In this document: piece by piece, positions 18,263-27,693 of the stretch | Numbering within the stretch: the stretch's first letter is position 1 | Layout: the number at the start of each line of letters is the position of its first letter | NCBI GenBank assembly: GCA_001709035.1 | Contig: LVKA01000008.1 | Coordinates: forward strand, 992,001-1,056,000 | Origin: Candidatus Thiodiazotropha endoloripes | GTDB taxonomy: Bacteria; Pseudomonadota; Gammaproteobacteria; Chromatiales; Chromatiaceae | Reading direction: 5' to 3' | DNA length: 64,000 nucleotides | Position numbers and translations under genes: made by a program | The notes under the pieces: generated by a model | Databases searched by the model: none | What the model was told of the DNA's origin: nothing | The model's input: only the letters and a program-made list of their open reading frames with translations

Positions 18263-18669
18263 AACGACCTTGTTGGTTTTTGACTGTTGACCAGTGAGTT
18301 TGTCTTACCCGCAAACGGCCTGCTGCGAGGCTGAAAAACAGCGCTGAATCCCTGAGGGTGTATCGTCTGGTCGGCAGATTTAGAGTGAGATTTGGATCAC
18401 CACAATCCAATACAGTTGATCTTGCCACTGTAGAAGTCACTTTTTTCTGTTAAAGTTTTACCAGGGCTATCCATTAGGATGCGTGTTTACAGGCCCTGAC
18501 CTGGTACAAACCTGCTTATGTGTATTCAGGGTGATTGATTTACAGTGTACAACATGGGAGCGTGAAGGGAGAGCACTGCGTCATTCCAGACAGTATGGCA
18601 AGAGGCTAGGGTTGATACGGAGAGTGGCCCCTGCAGATAACTTTTACCCACAGACAATATAATAAAGCC
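18263..18669. other. Divergent intergenic region between cyclase and CRP-type regulator genes
   Basis: No gene; the 65-codon frame at 18243-18440 overlaps the cyclase start and has no protein character. The region must hold both promoters. No operator could be assigned. Confidence 0.5.
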
Positions 18670-19314
18670 ATGATAGAAAACGTCTCCATTTTTGCCGGTA
18701 TGGACCCAAGCGATCTTGCACTGATCGAACAGCGTATGGTCAGAAGGAGCTATCCACGAAACACCATCATCCTCTCGGAAGGTGATAACAGCGACTCCAT
18801 GTATGTTATCTTGAGTGGCAAAGTGAAGGTCTACCTGAATGATGAAAATGGCAAAGAGGCCATCATCAACTACCAGGAGGAGGGTGAATATTTCGGGGAG
18901 CTTTCACTGATCGATGACTACAAAAGATCAGCCTCGATTATGACCACCGTCAAGACCACCGTGGCAATCATGTCCAAGCAGGCCTTCCATCAGGTGTTAC
19001 AGACCAATCCGAACATCTCTATCCATCTGTTGAAAGATATGGTTCATCGGGTCAGAACGCTTACTGACGAGGTCAAGAGTCTTGCTCTGTCAGATGTCTA
19101 TGGGAGACTGAGTAAAACACTGTTGAGTCTGGCTGAAGAGAAGGATGGGCAGTTGGTCATCGAGGGGCATGTCACCCAGCAGGAGTTGGCCAACCGCATC
19201 GGCGCATCCCGTGAAATGGTCTGTCGAATCTTCAAGGATCTTGTCAAAGGGGGCTATATCACCTCCAACACCAATCAGTATGTGATCAACAAGCAGTTGC
19301 CGGCCCGTTACTGA
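18670..19314 (+). CDS. Crp/Fnr-family transcriptional regulator with cyclic-nucleotide pocket
   Basis: A 214-aa protein. Residues ~8-125 form the cyclic-nucleotide-binding fold, including the phosphate-binding cassette GEYFGELSLIDDYKRSASI (Glu-Leu-Ser and Arg-Ser as in cAMP binders). A long dimer helix (~110-140) and a winged helix-turn-helix follow, with VTQQELANRIGASREMVCRIFKDL as the recognition region. It lacks the N-terminal cysteines of FNR, so it is not an iron-sulfur oxygen sensor. It is divergent to a CHASE2 cyclase gene, which suggests that cAMP from that enzyme is its ligand (inference). No clear Shine-Dalgarno precedes the ATG. Confidence 0.9.
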   Translation: MIENVSIFAGMDPSDLALIEQRMVRRSYPRNTIILSEGDNSDSMYVILSGKVKVYLNDENGKEAIINYQEEGEYFGELSLIDDYKRSASIMTTVKTTVAIMSKQAFHQVLQTNPNISIHLLKDMVHRVRTLTDEVKSLALSDVYGRLSKTLLSLAEEKDGQLVIEGHVTQQELANRIGASREMVCRIFKDLVKGGYITSNTNQYVINKQLPARY

Positions 19315-19376
19315 TCCACAGGCGGCCTTGTGTCCGGTTTACGCCGGGCGGACAGTAATCGGAGACCCCTTTCACT

Positions 19377-20714
19377 GTGACTGACTACCTGCGTGCTCCC
19401 CTGGCCAGTAAAGACCTGCCACCGGGTATCCCATACATCATCGGTAACGAAGCTGCTGAGCGCTTCAGTTTCTATGGCATGCGGGCAGTACTGGTGGTGT
19501 TCATGACCCAGTACCTGCTCGACAGCAGCGGCGCCGCCAATCCGATGAACGAGGAGGAGGCTAAGGGCTGGTTTCATCTGTTTGTATCGGCGGTCTATCT
19601 TACGCCTCTGTTTGGTGCATTGATCTCCGATAGTCTGCTGGGTAAGTATCGCACCATCATTCTGCTCTCCCTGGTCTACTGTCTGGGTCACTTTGCCCTG
19701 GCGCTCGATCACACCCGTCTGGGATTGTTGCTGGGGCTGGGATTGATCGCATTGGGTTCCGGTGGCATCAAGCCCTGTGTCTCAGCTCACCTTGGGGACC
19801 AGTTCGGCCGCAGCAATGCCCATTTGTTGCCTCGCAGTTTCGGTTGGTTCTACTTTGCCATCAATTTTGGGGCCTTTGCATCGACCCTGGCCACCCCGTG
19901 GTTGCTGTCGCAGGCCGGGCCCGATTGGGCGTTCGGCGTGCCGGGGATTCTGATGGTCATCGCGACCATTATCTTCTGGTCCGGCCGCCGCAGATTCGTC
20001 CATATACCCCCTGCGGGACTGGGCTTTGTGCGGGAGGTCTTCAGCGCCCAAGGCTTGTCGGTGCTGTTACGGCTTTTCGGGCTCTATCTGTTTGTCGCTG
20101 TATTCTGGTCGCTGTTCGATCAGACCGGTTCCGCCTGGGTACTACAGGCCAAAAGCATGGATTTGAAGCTGTTTGGGTTTGAGGTTCTGCCGGCCCAGAT
20201 CCAGGCCGCCAATCCGTTGCTGGTGATGCTGCTGGTGCCCACTTTCAGCTATCTGATCTATCCGGCAATACAGCGCAGGTGGCGATTGACCCCGTTGCGG
20301 AAAATCGGTTTCGGTATGCTGCTCGCCTCACTGGCCTTCGCCATCTCCGCCTGGATTCAGTATCAGATCGATGCCGGCCATTCTCCATCCATCGTCTGGC
20401 AACTGCTTGCCTATCTGGTGTTGACCAGTGGTGAGGTGATGGTCTCCATCACCTGTCTGGAGTTCTCCTATACTCAGGCGCCGGTTCGCATGAAATCCTT
20501 TGTTATGGCCTTTTTTATGATGTCGATTGCGATCGGTAATCTCTTCACCAGTATCGTCAACTTCAGCATAGAGGGAACCTCGCTGCTGCAGGGCGTGGAC
20601 TACTACCTCTTTTTCACTCTGTTGATGTTCTTTACAACCCTGTTGTACGCCCTGTTATCCCGCTACTATCGAGAGCGTACCCATCTGCAGCAAGAGCTGA
20701 ACCAATCCGATTGA
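19377..20714 (+). CDS. POT-family (proton-dependent oligopeptide) MFS transporter
   Basis: Imports di-/tripeptides with protons across the inner membrane. The 445-aa protein has 12 or more hydrophobic helices. It has the POT signature NEAAERFSFYGMRA near 22-35 (ExxERFxYYG; the first Tyr is Phe here), then ALGSGGIKPCVSAHLGDQF and FGWFYFAINFGAF, both typical of PTR2 motifs. Start is GTG at 19377, preceded by CGGAGACCCC. It follows the CRP-type gene by 62 bp on the same strand and could be co-transcribed. Confidence 0.92.
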   Translation: MTDYLRAPLASKDLPPGIPYIIGNEAAERFSFYGMRAVLVVFMTQYLLDSSGAANPMNEEEAKGWFHLFVSAVYLTPLFGALISDSLLGKYRTIILLSLVYCLGHFALALDHTRLGLLLGLGLIALGSGGIKPCVSAHLGDQFGRSNAHLLPRSFGWFYFAINFGAFASTLATPWLLSQAGPDWAFGVPGILMVIATIIFWSGRRRFVHIPPAGLGFVREVFSAQGLSVLLRLFGLYLFVAVFWSLFDQTGSAWVLQAKSMDLKLFGFEVLPAQIQAANPLLVMLLVPTFSYLIYPAIQRRWRLTPLRKIGFGMLLASLAFAISAWIQYQIDAGHSPSIVWQLLAYLVLTSGEVMVSITCLEFSYTQAPVRMKSFVMAFFMMSIAIGNLFTSIVNFSIEGTSLLQGVDYYLFFTLLMFFTTLLYALLSRYYRERTHLQQELNQSD

Positions 20715-20770
20715 GTTGATCCTGCACGCTTCTCTCAGTTGATCCCTCAGGAAAAAAGTCGCAGCTGAGA

Positions 20771-20785
20771 TGTGAATATTTCACA
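20771..20785. promoter_or_regulatory. TGTGA-N5-TCACA dyad upstream of the small secreted protein gene
   Basis: TGTGAATATTTCACA, a perfect inverted repeat 74 bp before the ATG at 20860. It is related to the sites at 7873 and 8738. Confidence 0.5.
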
Positions 20786-20859
20786 GCCATAAAAATCCCC
20801 ATTCCCTATCCTTAAAGCATGAACTTTCAGTTGCATGAACCAGTCGGGGAGAGAAAGGC

Positions 20860-21033
20860 ATGTGGCACAAAACACTCATCATCACCATCGGTTTAATGAT
20901 CAGTTTTTTCTCAGCGCCCCTATGCCTGGACAGGTTCCAGATCTCTCACGAATCTCCACTGCAGATCCTGCTCTCATTTGTGGAGACTGAACAGACTAAC
21001 GGGTCAGAGCTGGGAGGGAAAAGGAACTCTTGA
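20860..21033 (+). CDS. Small secreted hypothetical protein, 57 aa
   Basis: The ATG is preceded by CGGGGAGAGAAAGGC, a strong ribosome-binding site. The first 22 residues (MWHKTLIITIGLMISFFSAP and on) form a signal peptide; the mature part would be about 35 residues with no recognised motif. A conserved-type dyad lies upstream and a rho-independent terminator (21120-21152) downstream, which supports a small transcription unit. A different frame stays open past the stop (20978-21526) but runs through the terminator, so it is not preferred. Confidence 0.5.
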   Translation: MWHKTLIITIGLMISFFSAPLCLDRFQISHESPLQILLSFVETEQTNGSELGGKRNS

Positions 21034-21119
21034 ATGGTTAGCCTGCAGTCAGGAAGACTGCGCCGCAACGGATGCTGAACCAAACGATTTCTCTACTGCT
21101 CGACCTCTCATTTGGGTAG

Positions 21120-21152
21120 CACTCTCAGTCTTCGGCCGAGAGTGTTTTTTTT
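21120..21152 (+). terminator. Rho-independent terminator
   Basis: CACTCTC and GAGAGTG form a 7-bp stem with an 11-base loop, followed by eight T on the plus strand. It ends the unit of the small secreted protein gene. Confidence 0.85.
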
Positions 21153-21181
21153 GCCTGCAACTCTGTCTGTTCAACCATGTT

Positions 21182-22570
21182 TCAGTCTGGAAACAGAATG
21201 CCCGGATTGAGGATCTGGTGAGGATCGAACTGCTGTTTGATGCGGCGCATCAGTTTCAGCTCCACAGGATCGAGTTCCTGGTCTACAAACTGGCGTTTGA
21301 CGACGCCGATGCCATGCTCGCCGGAGAGTGTGCCACCCAATCCCAGCACCAGTTTGAACAGTGCGTTCAGACAGTACTCACCGGCGGCGAGTTGCTTCGG
21401 ATCGTCCGGATCAAGCAGCAGGTTTACATGGATGTTGCCGTTGCCGGCATGGCCGAAATTGACAATGGTGATACCTGTCTCCTGGGAGAGGTTCTCCAGG
21501 GTCTCGATCAACTCGGGGATGCGTGAGACCGGCACCACCACATCCTCGTTGATTTTTTTCGGTGCAATATTGCGTAGTGCCGGGGAGAGGGCCTTGCGGG
21601 TCTTCCACAGTTTGGACACTTCCTCCTGGGTCTCTGCGGTATGGATATCGATCAGACCCTCAACGCTGGCGGCCTGGGCGACCGCAGTCACCTCGTCGGC
21701 AATACAGTGTTCGGCGCCGTCCACTTCGATCATCAGCAGCGCGCCAACCGATGAATCGAGGGCCAGGTCGGAGAACTCCCTGACCATCTCCAACGCAGAT
21801 TTGTCCATGAACTCAAGGGCGCAGGGGATAACCGGCTGTCCCATGATGGCGGAGACCGCTTTGGCGGCCGCATGGATATCGCAATAGGTCGCCTGCAGGG
21901 TCCTTTTGGTCTGTGCCAAGGGTGTCAGTTTGAGGCGTGCTTCGGTGATGACCGCCAGGGTGCCTTCGGATCCGATAATCAGCCTTGTCAGATCGTAGCC
22001 CACCACGCCTTTGGTCGTATTGACGCCGGTGTAGAAGCTTTCACCGCTGCCGGTGACCCCTTTCAGGCCGAGTGTGCTCTCCCGGGGCGTGCCATATTTC
22101 ACGGCCCTGGGGCCGGCTGAGTTGTAGGCGAGATTGCCACCAATGGTGCAGACGGCAGCACTGGTCGGATCCGGTGGCCAGAAGAAGCCCTGCTCTTGGA
22201 GTGCGGTTTGCAGCTCCTTGTTGGTCACCCCGGGTTCGACCCTGGCCAAGCGGTTTTCCCGGTCAATCTCCAGGATCCGGTTCATGCGTTCCAGTGAGAG
22301 GACGATGCCGCCCTGCTGTGGCACCGTGGCACCGGTTGTACCGGTACCTTTGCCCCGGGTTACCAGTGGGATGCGATGCTGATGGCAAAGCTTGACGATA
22401 CCGGCAACCTGATCGTGCTCCCGGGCAAATGCCACGGCTGCAGGCGTGGCCTGCAAACGACTGTTGTCATAGCCATAAGGCAGGCAGTCGCCCGGATCGG
22501 TAAAGAGATTCTCCTTGCCGACGATCCTGGCGAGCTGATTGATCAGCTCCGCTGAGAGTTTTTCGCTCAA
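21182..22570 (-). CDS. FAD-linked oxidase, glycolate/D-lactate dehydrogenase type (GlcD-like)
   Basis: Oxidises a 2-hydroxy acid such as glycolate or D-lactate with FAD. The protein is 462 aa from TTG at 22570, or 476 aa from GTG at 22612; the TTG lies one base after the dolP stop and avoids a 41-bp overlap. FAD-binding type 4 domain: LVTRGKGTGTTGATVP, DPTSAAVCTIGGNLAYNSAGP and IIGSEGTLAVITEA. The C-terminal oxidase domain has FGHAGNGNIHVN and GLGGTLSGEHGIGVVKR. The glcE and glcF partners are absent, so it may act alone as D-lactate or glycolate dehydrogenase. In an autotroph, glycolate from photorespiration is a plausible substrate (inference). Confidence 0.9.
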   Translation of the reverse strand: MSEKLSAELINQLARIVGKENLFTDPGDCLPYGYDNSRLQATPAAVAFAREHDQVAGIVKLCHQHRIPLVTRGKGTGTTGATVPQQGGIVLSLERMNRILEIDRENRLARVEPGVTNKELQTALQEQGFFWPPDPTSAAVCTIGGNLAYNSAGPRAVKYGTPRESTLGLKGVTGSGESFYTGVNTTKGVVGYDLTRLIIGSEGTLAVITEARLKLTPLAQTKRTLQATYCDIHAAAKAVSAIMGQPVIPCALEFMDKSALEMVREFSDLALDSSVGALLMIEVDGAEHCIADEVTAVAQAASVEGLIDIHTAETQEEVSKLWKTRKALSPALRNIAPKKINEDVVVPVSRIPELIETLENLSQETGITIVNFGHAGNGNIHVNLLLDPDDPKQLAAGEYCLNALFKLVLGLGGTLSGEHGIGVVKRQFVDQELDPVELKLMRRIKQQFDPHQILNPGILFPD

Positions 22571-22571
22571 T

Positions 22572-23153
22572 TCAGATGTACTCGAAGACCCGTACAACCC
22601 GTCGTACACCACTGATATGACGCACCACCTCGGTTACCGCATCACCCTCCTGTTTGGTGATCAGGCCAAGCAGAAACACGGTTCCCCGTTCGGTGACCAC
22701 TTTAACTCTGAGTGGATCGAAACCGGGTATGTCGATGCTGGTGAGTTTTAGTTTGACCTCGGAAGTCAGAGCCACATCACGGCTATCCTCGCCAATCGAG
22801 GAGCTGCTGCCAATCTCGATTTCATTGACCACCCGGCGCACCCGTTCCACACCGGTTACCAGTTGCTCTGCCTTGCTTCGCAGGTTTTCATTGGTCGCCT
22901 GTCCGGTGAGCAGTACCACCATGTTGTAGCTGGTGACAGCAATATTGGTCTGTTCTTTGATCTTTGGATCTTTCTTCAAGACATCGTAGGCCTTAAGCTC
23001 GATGCTCTGGTCCTCGACGATCACGCCGGTGGTGCGTCTGTCATGGATGATGGTTGCAGTGGCCGCTGCACCGCCGACAATTGCTGCGGCACATCCCTGC
23101 AGGGTGAGAGCAGCGAGGAGGATGTAGAGAGTGGTTGGGAATTTTATCTGCAT
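22572..23153 (-). CDS. dolP: BON-domain outer-membrane lipoprotein, DolP (YraP)-like
   Basis: 193 aa from the ATG at 23153, which follows AAGAGGAAGCTC. The signal peptide ends in a lipobox, LTLQGC, with Cys21 as lipidation site. Two BON domains follow (~45-115 and ~125-193), each with the GxV pattern (VVLLTGQATNENLRSKAEQLV; VFLLGLITKQEGDAVTEVV). In E. coli, DolP (YraP) maintains outer-membrane integrity and sits beside diaA, yraN and lpoA, the same order as here. The frame is open to 23237, but that extension runs into a palindromic repeat. Confidence 0.9.
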   Translation of the reverse strand: MQIKFPTTLYILLAALTLQGCAAAIVGGAAATATIIHDRRTTGVIVEDQSIELKAYDVLKKDPKIKEQTNIAVTSYNMVVLLTGQATNENLRSKAEQLVTGVERVRRVVNEIEIGSSSSIGEDSRDVALTSEVKLKLTSIDIPGFDPLRVKVVTERGTVFLLGLITKQEGDAVTEVVRHISGVRRVVRVFEYI

Positions 23154-23181
23154 GAGCTTCCTCTTAAAGTTATCTGTCTTT

Positions 23182-23275
23182 GGGCCTGTTAACACGAATC
23201 CTATACGTCCTGCTGGGACTGTTTTTGTGTTCAGCAAGGCACAACAGGGCGTATTAGTGTGGTGTTAACAGGCCC
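23182..23275. repeat. 94-bp inverted-repeat element between dolP and diaA
   Basis: Perfect 14-bp terminal inverted repeats, GGGCCTGTTAACAC at 23182-23195 and GTGTTAACAGGCCC at 23262-23275, with imperfect complementarity continuing inward. A short relative (GGGCCTGCTAACAGGCC) lies at 41432-41448. It is MITE-like or a small palindromic repeat. Confidence 0.8.
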
Positions 23276-23337
23276 TAGTTGCCCGGATCCGTTTAATTTG
23301 CTCGTTACGTCGGATTGAGAACTGATAAGCGGTATCA

Positions 23338-24227
<890 letters not shown>

Positions 24228-24584
24228 TTAACTCTGAATGGCATCCTTAATCCAGGTGGTCCGCTTGTCAGCAGAACCGTTTATTGCCACCACATCGAAC
24301 CGGCAGGCCTGGTCGATGCGGTTTTTTTGCAGGTAGAGATTGGCGGCGGCCAACAGCTTGCGCTGTTTGCTTGGGGTGATGCTCTCCAAGGCGGAACCGT
24401 AGTCATCGGATTGACGATAGCGGACCTCAACAAAAACCAGGGTGCGCTTTTCACGCATGATCAGATCGATCTCTCCCACTTTACAGCGAAAGTTGCGGGT
24501 GACCAGTTTGAGTCCGCGGCGACTCAGGTAGTCAACGGCCTGCTGCTCTGCGGCTTCTCCCTGCTGCAGATGGTCGGCTTTCAT
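24228..24584 (-). CDS. yraN: YraN family protein (UPF0102, endonuclease-like fold)
   Basis: A 118-aa protein with the family pattern AEQQAVDYLSRRGLKLVTRNFRCKVGEIDLIMREKRTLVFVEVRYR. This carries the E...GEIDLI...FVEVR arrangement of restriction-endonuclease-like nucleases. The cellular role is not settled. The start ATG overlaps the lpoA stop by 4 bases (ATGA), so the two are translationally coupled in the usual lpoA-yraN order. Confidence 0.93.
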   Translation of the reverse strand: MKADHLQQGEAAEQQAVDYLSRRGLKLVTRNFRCKVGEIDLIMREKRTLVFVEVRYRQSDDYGSALESITPSKQRKLLAAANLYLQKNRIDQACRFDVVAINGSADKRTTWIKDAIQS

Positions 24585-26602
24585 CTTCGGCCGGCGGGCT
24601 CAGAGAGATCGTGATCCGATACGGGTGGTAGCTCGGCTTCGAGTGGTTCAGAGCTATCCGCTTCCTCTACGCTGTCCAGCTCACCAAAGCTGTCCATGTC
24701 ATCGAGGGATTGGGTATTGTTCGGCATCTCAATGCGTGGTGCATAACCGATGATGCTCGCCTTACCCTTTTCCATATCGGCCCAGGCCAACAACCGGTGC
24801 ATGCGGTTCTGTGCATCCAGATAGATGGTGCCGCTCTTGCCGTTGTAGAGTCTGCCCGGCTGCTCCTGCATGGCCTGTAGCTGGGAGAGCAGGTTGTAGC
24901 TGTCGATCCCCATGGCATAGAGTCTGGCATAGCGACCCTTAACCCCGGGCATGAAACGTTCGAGACTTTTGCGCGACAGGGCGCCTCCGTGATTGTCTTC
25001 AAGCAACCAGGGGGTGTCGACAAAACTGATCTTGCCCAGATCCCGGTCCAGCTCGGCCTGTTCGATCCCGGAGTAGATGTGGGAAGTGGACAGAATGGGC
25101 AGGTTGCCGGCGCGGTAAAACTTCAGTTGTGGACGGATCTGTCTCGCCTTTTGTGGGCGGGCCGCGAGAAAGATGAAATCCGCGTCCTGGCGTGTGCGGG
25201 GTTCGGCCTCAACTCTTTGGCCCATCAATCGGGTCAGTGAGCGTATCCGCGCCTCGCTCTCATTGATATTCAGCAGCATGCGGATCGGTACCGAAAAATC
25301 GTTCTCTTTGGGCAGATAGGTTTGGCTCTCCATGATCTCACCACCCAGAGTCAGCCAGCGATTGCGAAAGCTGTTGGCCAGACGGTCTCCCCAGTTACCC
25401 TGGGGGGTCAGGAGCAAAGCTGTTCTATGGCCTTCCAGCCAGGCACGCTCGGCGACCTGTTCCGCCTCATCTTCCGGAGCCAGGCCAAACTGGAACAGGT
25501 TGGGATTGGGCTCATAGAGCTCATCCTCCACCTGGTTGAGCGCCAGTACCGGGATGTCGAGCAGCTCCAGGTTGGAGATCATCTTTACCGAATCCTTGTT
25601 CAACGGGCCGACAATCATCTGTGCGCCATTGAGGACCGCCTGCTGATAGATGCTCAGGGTGCTCTGTAACTCACTGCTGTCGTAAAACTGCAGTTTGGGA
25701 CGGTATTGGGGAGGCTGCTGATACCAGGCTGCCATCAGTCCGTCCCTGACCGCCGCCGCGACTTTGGCATAGGGGCCGCTGCGGGGCAGCATGATGGCGA
25801 TATGGTCATCGGGACTGAGTCCCTGCAGCTCAAGCAGGCCGGCCATCAGGGCCGGCATCGCCGGGTGGTCGGGGAAGCGCTGCCGCCACTCCGCCAGACT
25901 GTTGCTCAGCTCCTCCGGGTCCGCTGTTTGGGATTTGATGACCTTCGCCAGTTCCATCCAGCCGATCAGGGTGGAGGGGGGGTACGGCTGCAGCAGGGTC
26001 AGTGCGGTATCGGTCATGGTGGTCAGGGTCTGCACCAGTAGCTCCTGGATCAGCAGACGCTGGTCCGGGTCCTCCTCCATGAGCGGATCGAGTACATTGA
26101 GCTCCCGGGCGCTCTCCAGCAGGTTGCCCGAGAGACGGAAGATCTCCGCCATGTTGCGATGGTAGTACTGGCGCAATTCGATGGGCGCGTCCGGTCCCGG
26201 CTCCGGCTGCATCAGATCCAGTGCCTGGTCGATGTCACCCTGCAACACCGCCAGTTCGGTTTTCAGCATCCGCAGTTTCAGGTTGAACTCCGGATCGGTC
26301 TCGGATGGCCGGATCAGCTTTACCAGTGCCAGGCTGCGCTCCTGTTCGCCCGCTTTCAGCCAGTACTCAACCGCCTCCAGCAGCAGCTGGTCACGAAATG
26401 GGGGTTGAGACTCCATGGCATAGCTTTCAACAATCATCGCCGCGGTTGCATAATCCTCATCTTCAAGTAATGAAGTGACCTGAAGTCTGAGTTCAGGCGA
26501 CATCTGCTGGGCGGGCAGGGGCTCTTTGGTGACCGTGGTACAACCCTGCTGAAACAGCAGGACAGAGATCAATAACAGGGCAAAATGGCGGATGATGTGC
26601 AT
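24581..26602 (-). CDS. lpoA: Penicillin-binding protein activator LpoA
   Basis: An outer-membrane lipoprotein that activates the peptidoglycan synthase PBP1a from outside. The 673-aa protein starts with a lipoprotein signal peptide (FALLLISVLLFQQGC; lipobox QQGC). It then has a TPR-like helical N-terminal domain (~30-255) and a periplasmic-binding-protein-like C-terminal domain (~260-625; HIAIMLPRSGPYAKVAAAVRDGLMAAW, QMIVGPLNKDSVK). A ~45-residue acidic tail (~630-673; many E, D, S) extends beyond the usual end. It is divergent to rsmI, as in enterobacteria. Confidence 0.93.
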   Translation of the reverse strand: MHIIRHFALLLISVLLFQQGCTTVTKEPLPAQQMSPELRLQVTSLLEDEDYATAAMIVESYAMESQPPFRDQLLLEAVEYWLKAGEQERSLALVKLIRPSETDPEFNLKLRMLKTELAVLQGDIDQALDLMQPEPGPDAPIELRQYYHRNMAEIFRLSGNLLESARELNVLDPLMEEDPDQRLLIQELLVQTLTTMTDTALTLLQPYPPSTLIGWMELAKVIKSQTADPEELSNSLAEWRQRFPDHPAMPALMAGLLELQGLSPDDHIAIMLPRSGPYAKVAAAVRDGLMAAWYQQPPQYRPKLQFYDSSELQSTLSIYQQAVLNGAQMIVGPLNKDSVKMISNLELLDIPVLALNQVEDELYEPNPNLFQFGLAPEDEAEQVAERAWLEGHRTALLLTPQGNWGDRLANSFRNRWLTLGGEIMESQTYLPKENDFSVPIRMLLNINESEARIRSLTRLMGQRVEAEPRTRQDADFIFLAARPQKARQIRPQLKFYRAGNLPILSTSHIYSGIEQAELDRDLGKISFVDTPWLLEDNHGGALSRKSLERFMPGVKGRYARLYAMGIDSYNLLSQLQAMQEQPGRLYNGKSGTIYLDAQNRMHRLLAWADMEKGKASIIGYAPRIEMPNNTQSLDDMDSFGELDSVEEADSSEPLEAELPPVSDHDLSEPAGRR

Positions 26603-26763
26603 AACTCAGTATCTGTAGCGGGATCCAGTATAATCAACCCGGCAACATAATCGATTGCCAACAGGGCTTCAACAACGATGTTGATCCAAGCAGGGGTAAC
26701 CTGTCAGGATTGATCTTCAAAATCAGTAAGTTACATAAGACACTGCCCTGCAGTGTCTGTTAA

Positions 26764-27618
26764 ATGGGAATATCTGTGTCTAAGGGCGTACTTTACGTTG
26801 TCGCAACACCAATCGGCAATCTTGATGATCTGACCCCCAGGGCGGTCGAAATACTCAAACGGGTCGATTTCATCGCCGCCGAGGACACCAGGCATACCCG
26901 CCCTCTGTTACGCCATTATGCCATCGATACCCCGATGCGTTCGCTGCACCAGTTCAATGAACGGGCAAAAATGGACTCTCTGCTGGCTGAGCTGGATGCG
27001 GGGGCCTCGATTGCGCTGGTCTCGGATGCCGGCACACCACTGATCAGCGATCCCGGATTCCCTCTGGTGAGGGGCTTTGCGGCAGCGGGGGGGCAAATCG
27101 TACCGATTCCTGGCGCCAGCGCCCTGGCCTGTGCCCTCTCGGCAGCCGGTCTGCCCACCGACCGGTTTCTGTTTGCCGGTTTTCCACCCCGCAGCCGCTC
27201 CCAGCGGCAAAAGTGGCTGCAGGAACTCGCAAATGAGCGGGCGACACTGGTCTTTTATGAGGCAAGTCACCGGGTAGTGGAGAGCCTGGAAGATATGAGT
27301 GCCGTCTTTGGTAGCGAACGGGACGCTGTGATTGCCCGAGAGATGACAAAGACCTATGAAACCTTCCTCAGGGGGAATCTTCAATCTCTATGGCAAATTC
27401 TGCAGCAAGAGGAGGATCAGCGGAAAGGTGAGTTTGTCGTTCTGATTGAAGGCTCGACTGTTGTATCTCAGTCACGCGTGGAAGTGGATGTGGAGCAGAT
27501 GCTGGTCACACTCCTGGCGGAACTACCGCTCAAACAGGCGGTTTCCCTAGCTTCAAGCATCACTGGCATAAAGAAAAATAAACTATATAATCAAGCACTT
27601 GAATTGTCACGCGCCTAA
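26764..27618 (+). CDS. rsmI: 16S rRNA (cytidine1402-2'-O)-methyltransferase
   Basis: Methylates the 2'-OH of C1402 in 16S rRNA, the P-site of the ribosome, using SAM. The 284-aa protein has the tetrapyrrole-methylase fold: GVLYVVATPIGNLDDLTPRA, IAAEDTRHTRPLL, SLVSDAGTPLISDPG-like segment and PIPGASALACALSAAGLP. The C-terminal domain ends KKNKLYNQALEL. ATG at 26764 is used; GTG at 26776 is an alternative that would begin at the family core. It is divergent to lpoA. Confidence 0.95.
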   Translation: MGISVSKGVLYVVATPIGNLDDLTPRAVEILKRVDFIAAEDTRHTRPLLRHYAIDTPMRSLHQFNERAKMDSLLAELDAGASIALVSDAGTPLISDPGFPLVRGFAAAGGQIVPIPGASALACALSAAGLPTDRFLFAGFPPRSRSQRQKWLQELANERATLVFYEASHRVVESLEDMSAVFGSERDAVIAREMTKTYETFLRGNLQSLWQILQQEEDQRKGEFVVLIEGSTVVSQSRVEVDVEQMLVTLLAELPLKQAVSLASSITGIKKNKLYNQALELSRA

Positions 27619-27693
27619 GTTGTGAATTGTTACCGTTAATTTATGAGCATTTTGGACGATAATAAGTCTAACAAGGTGTTTCATTTGTACGAC

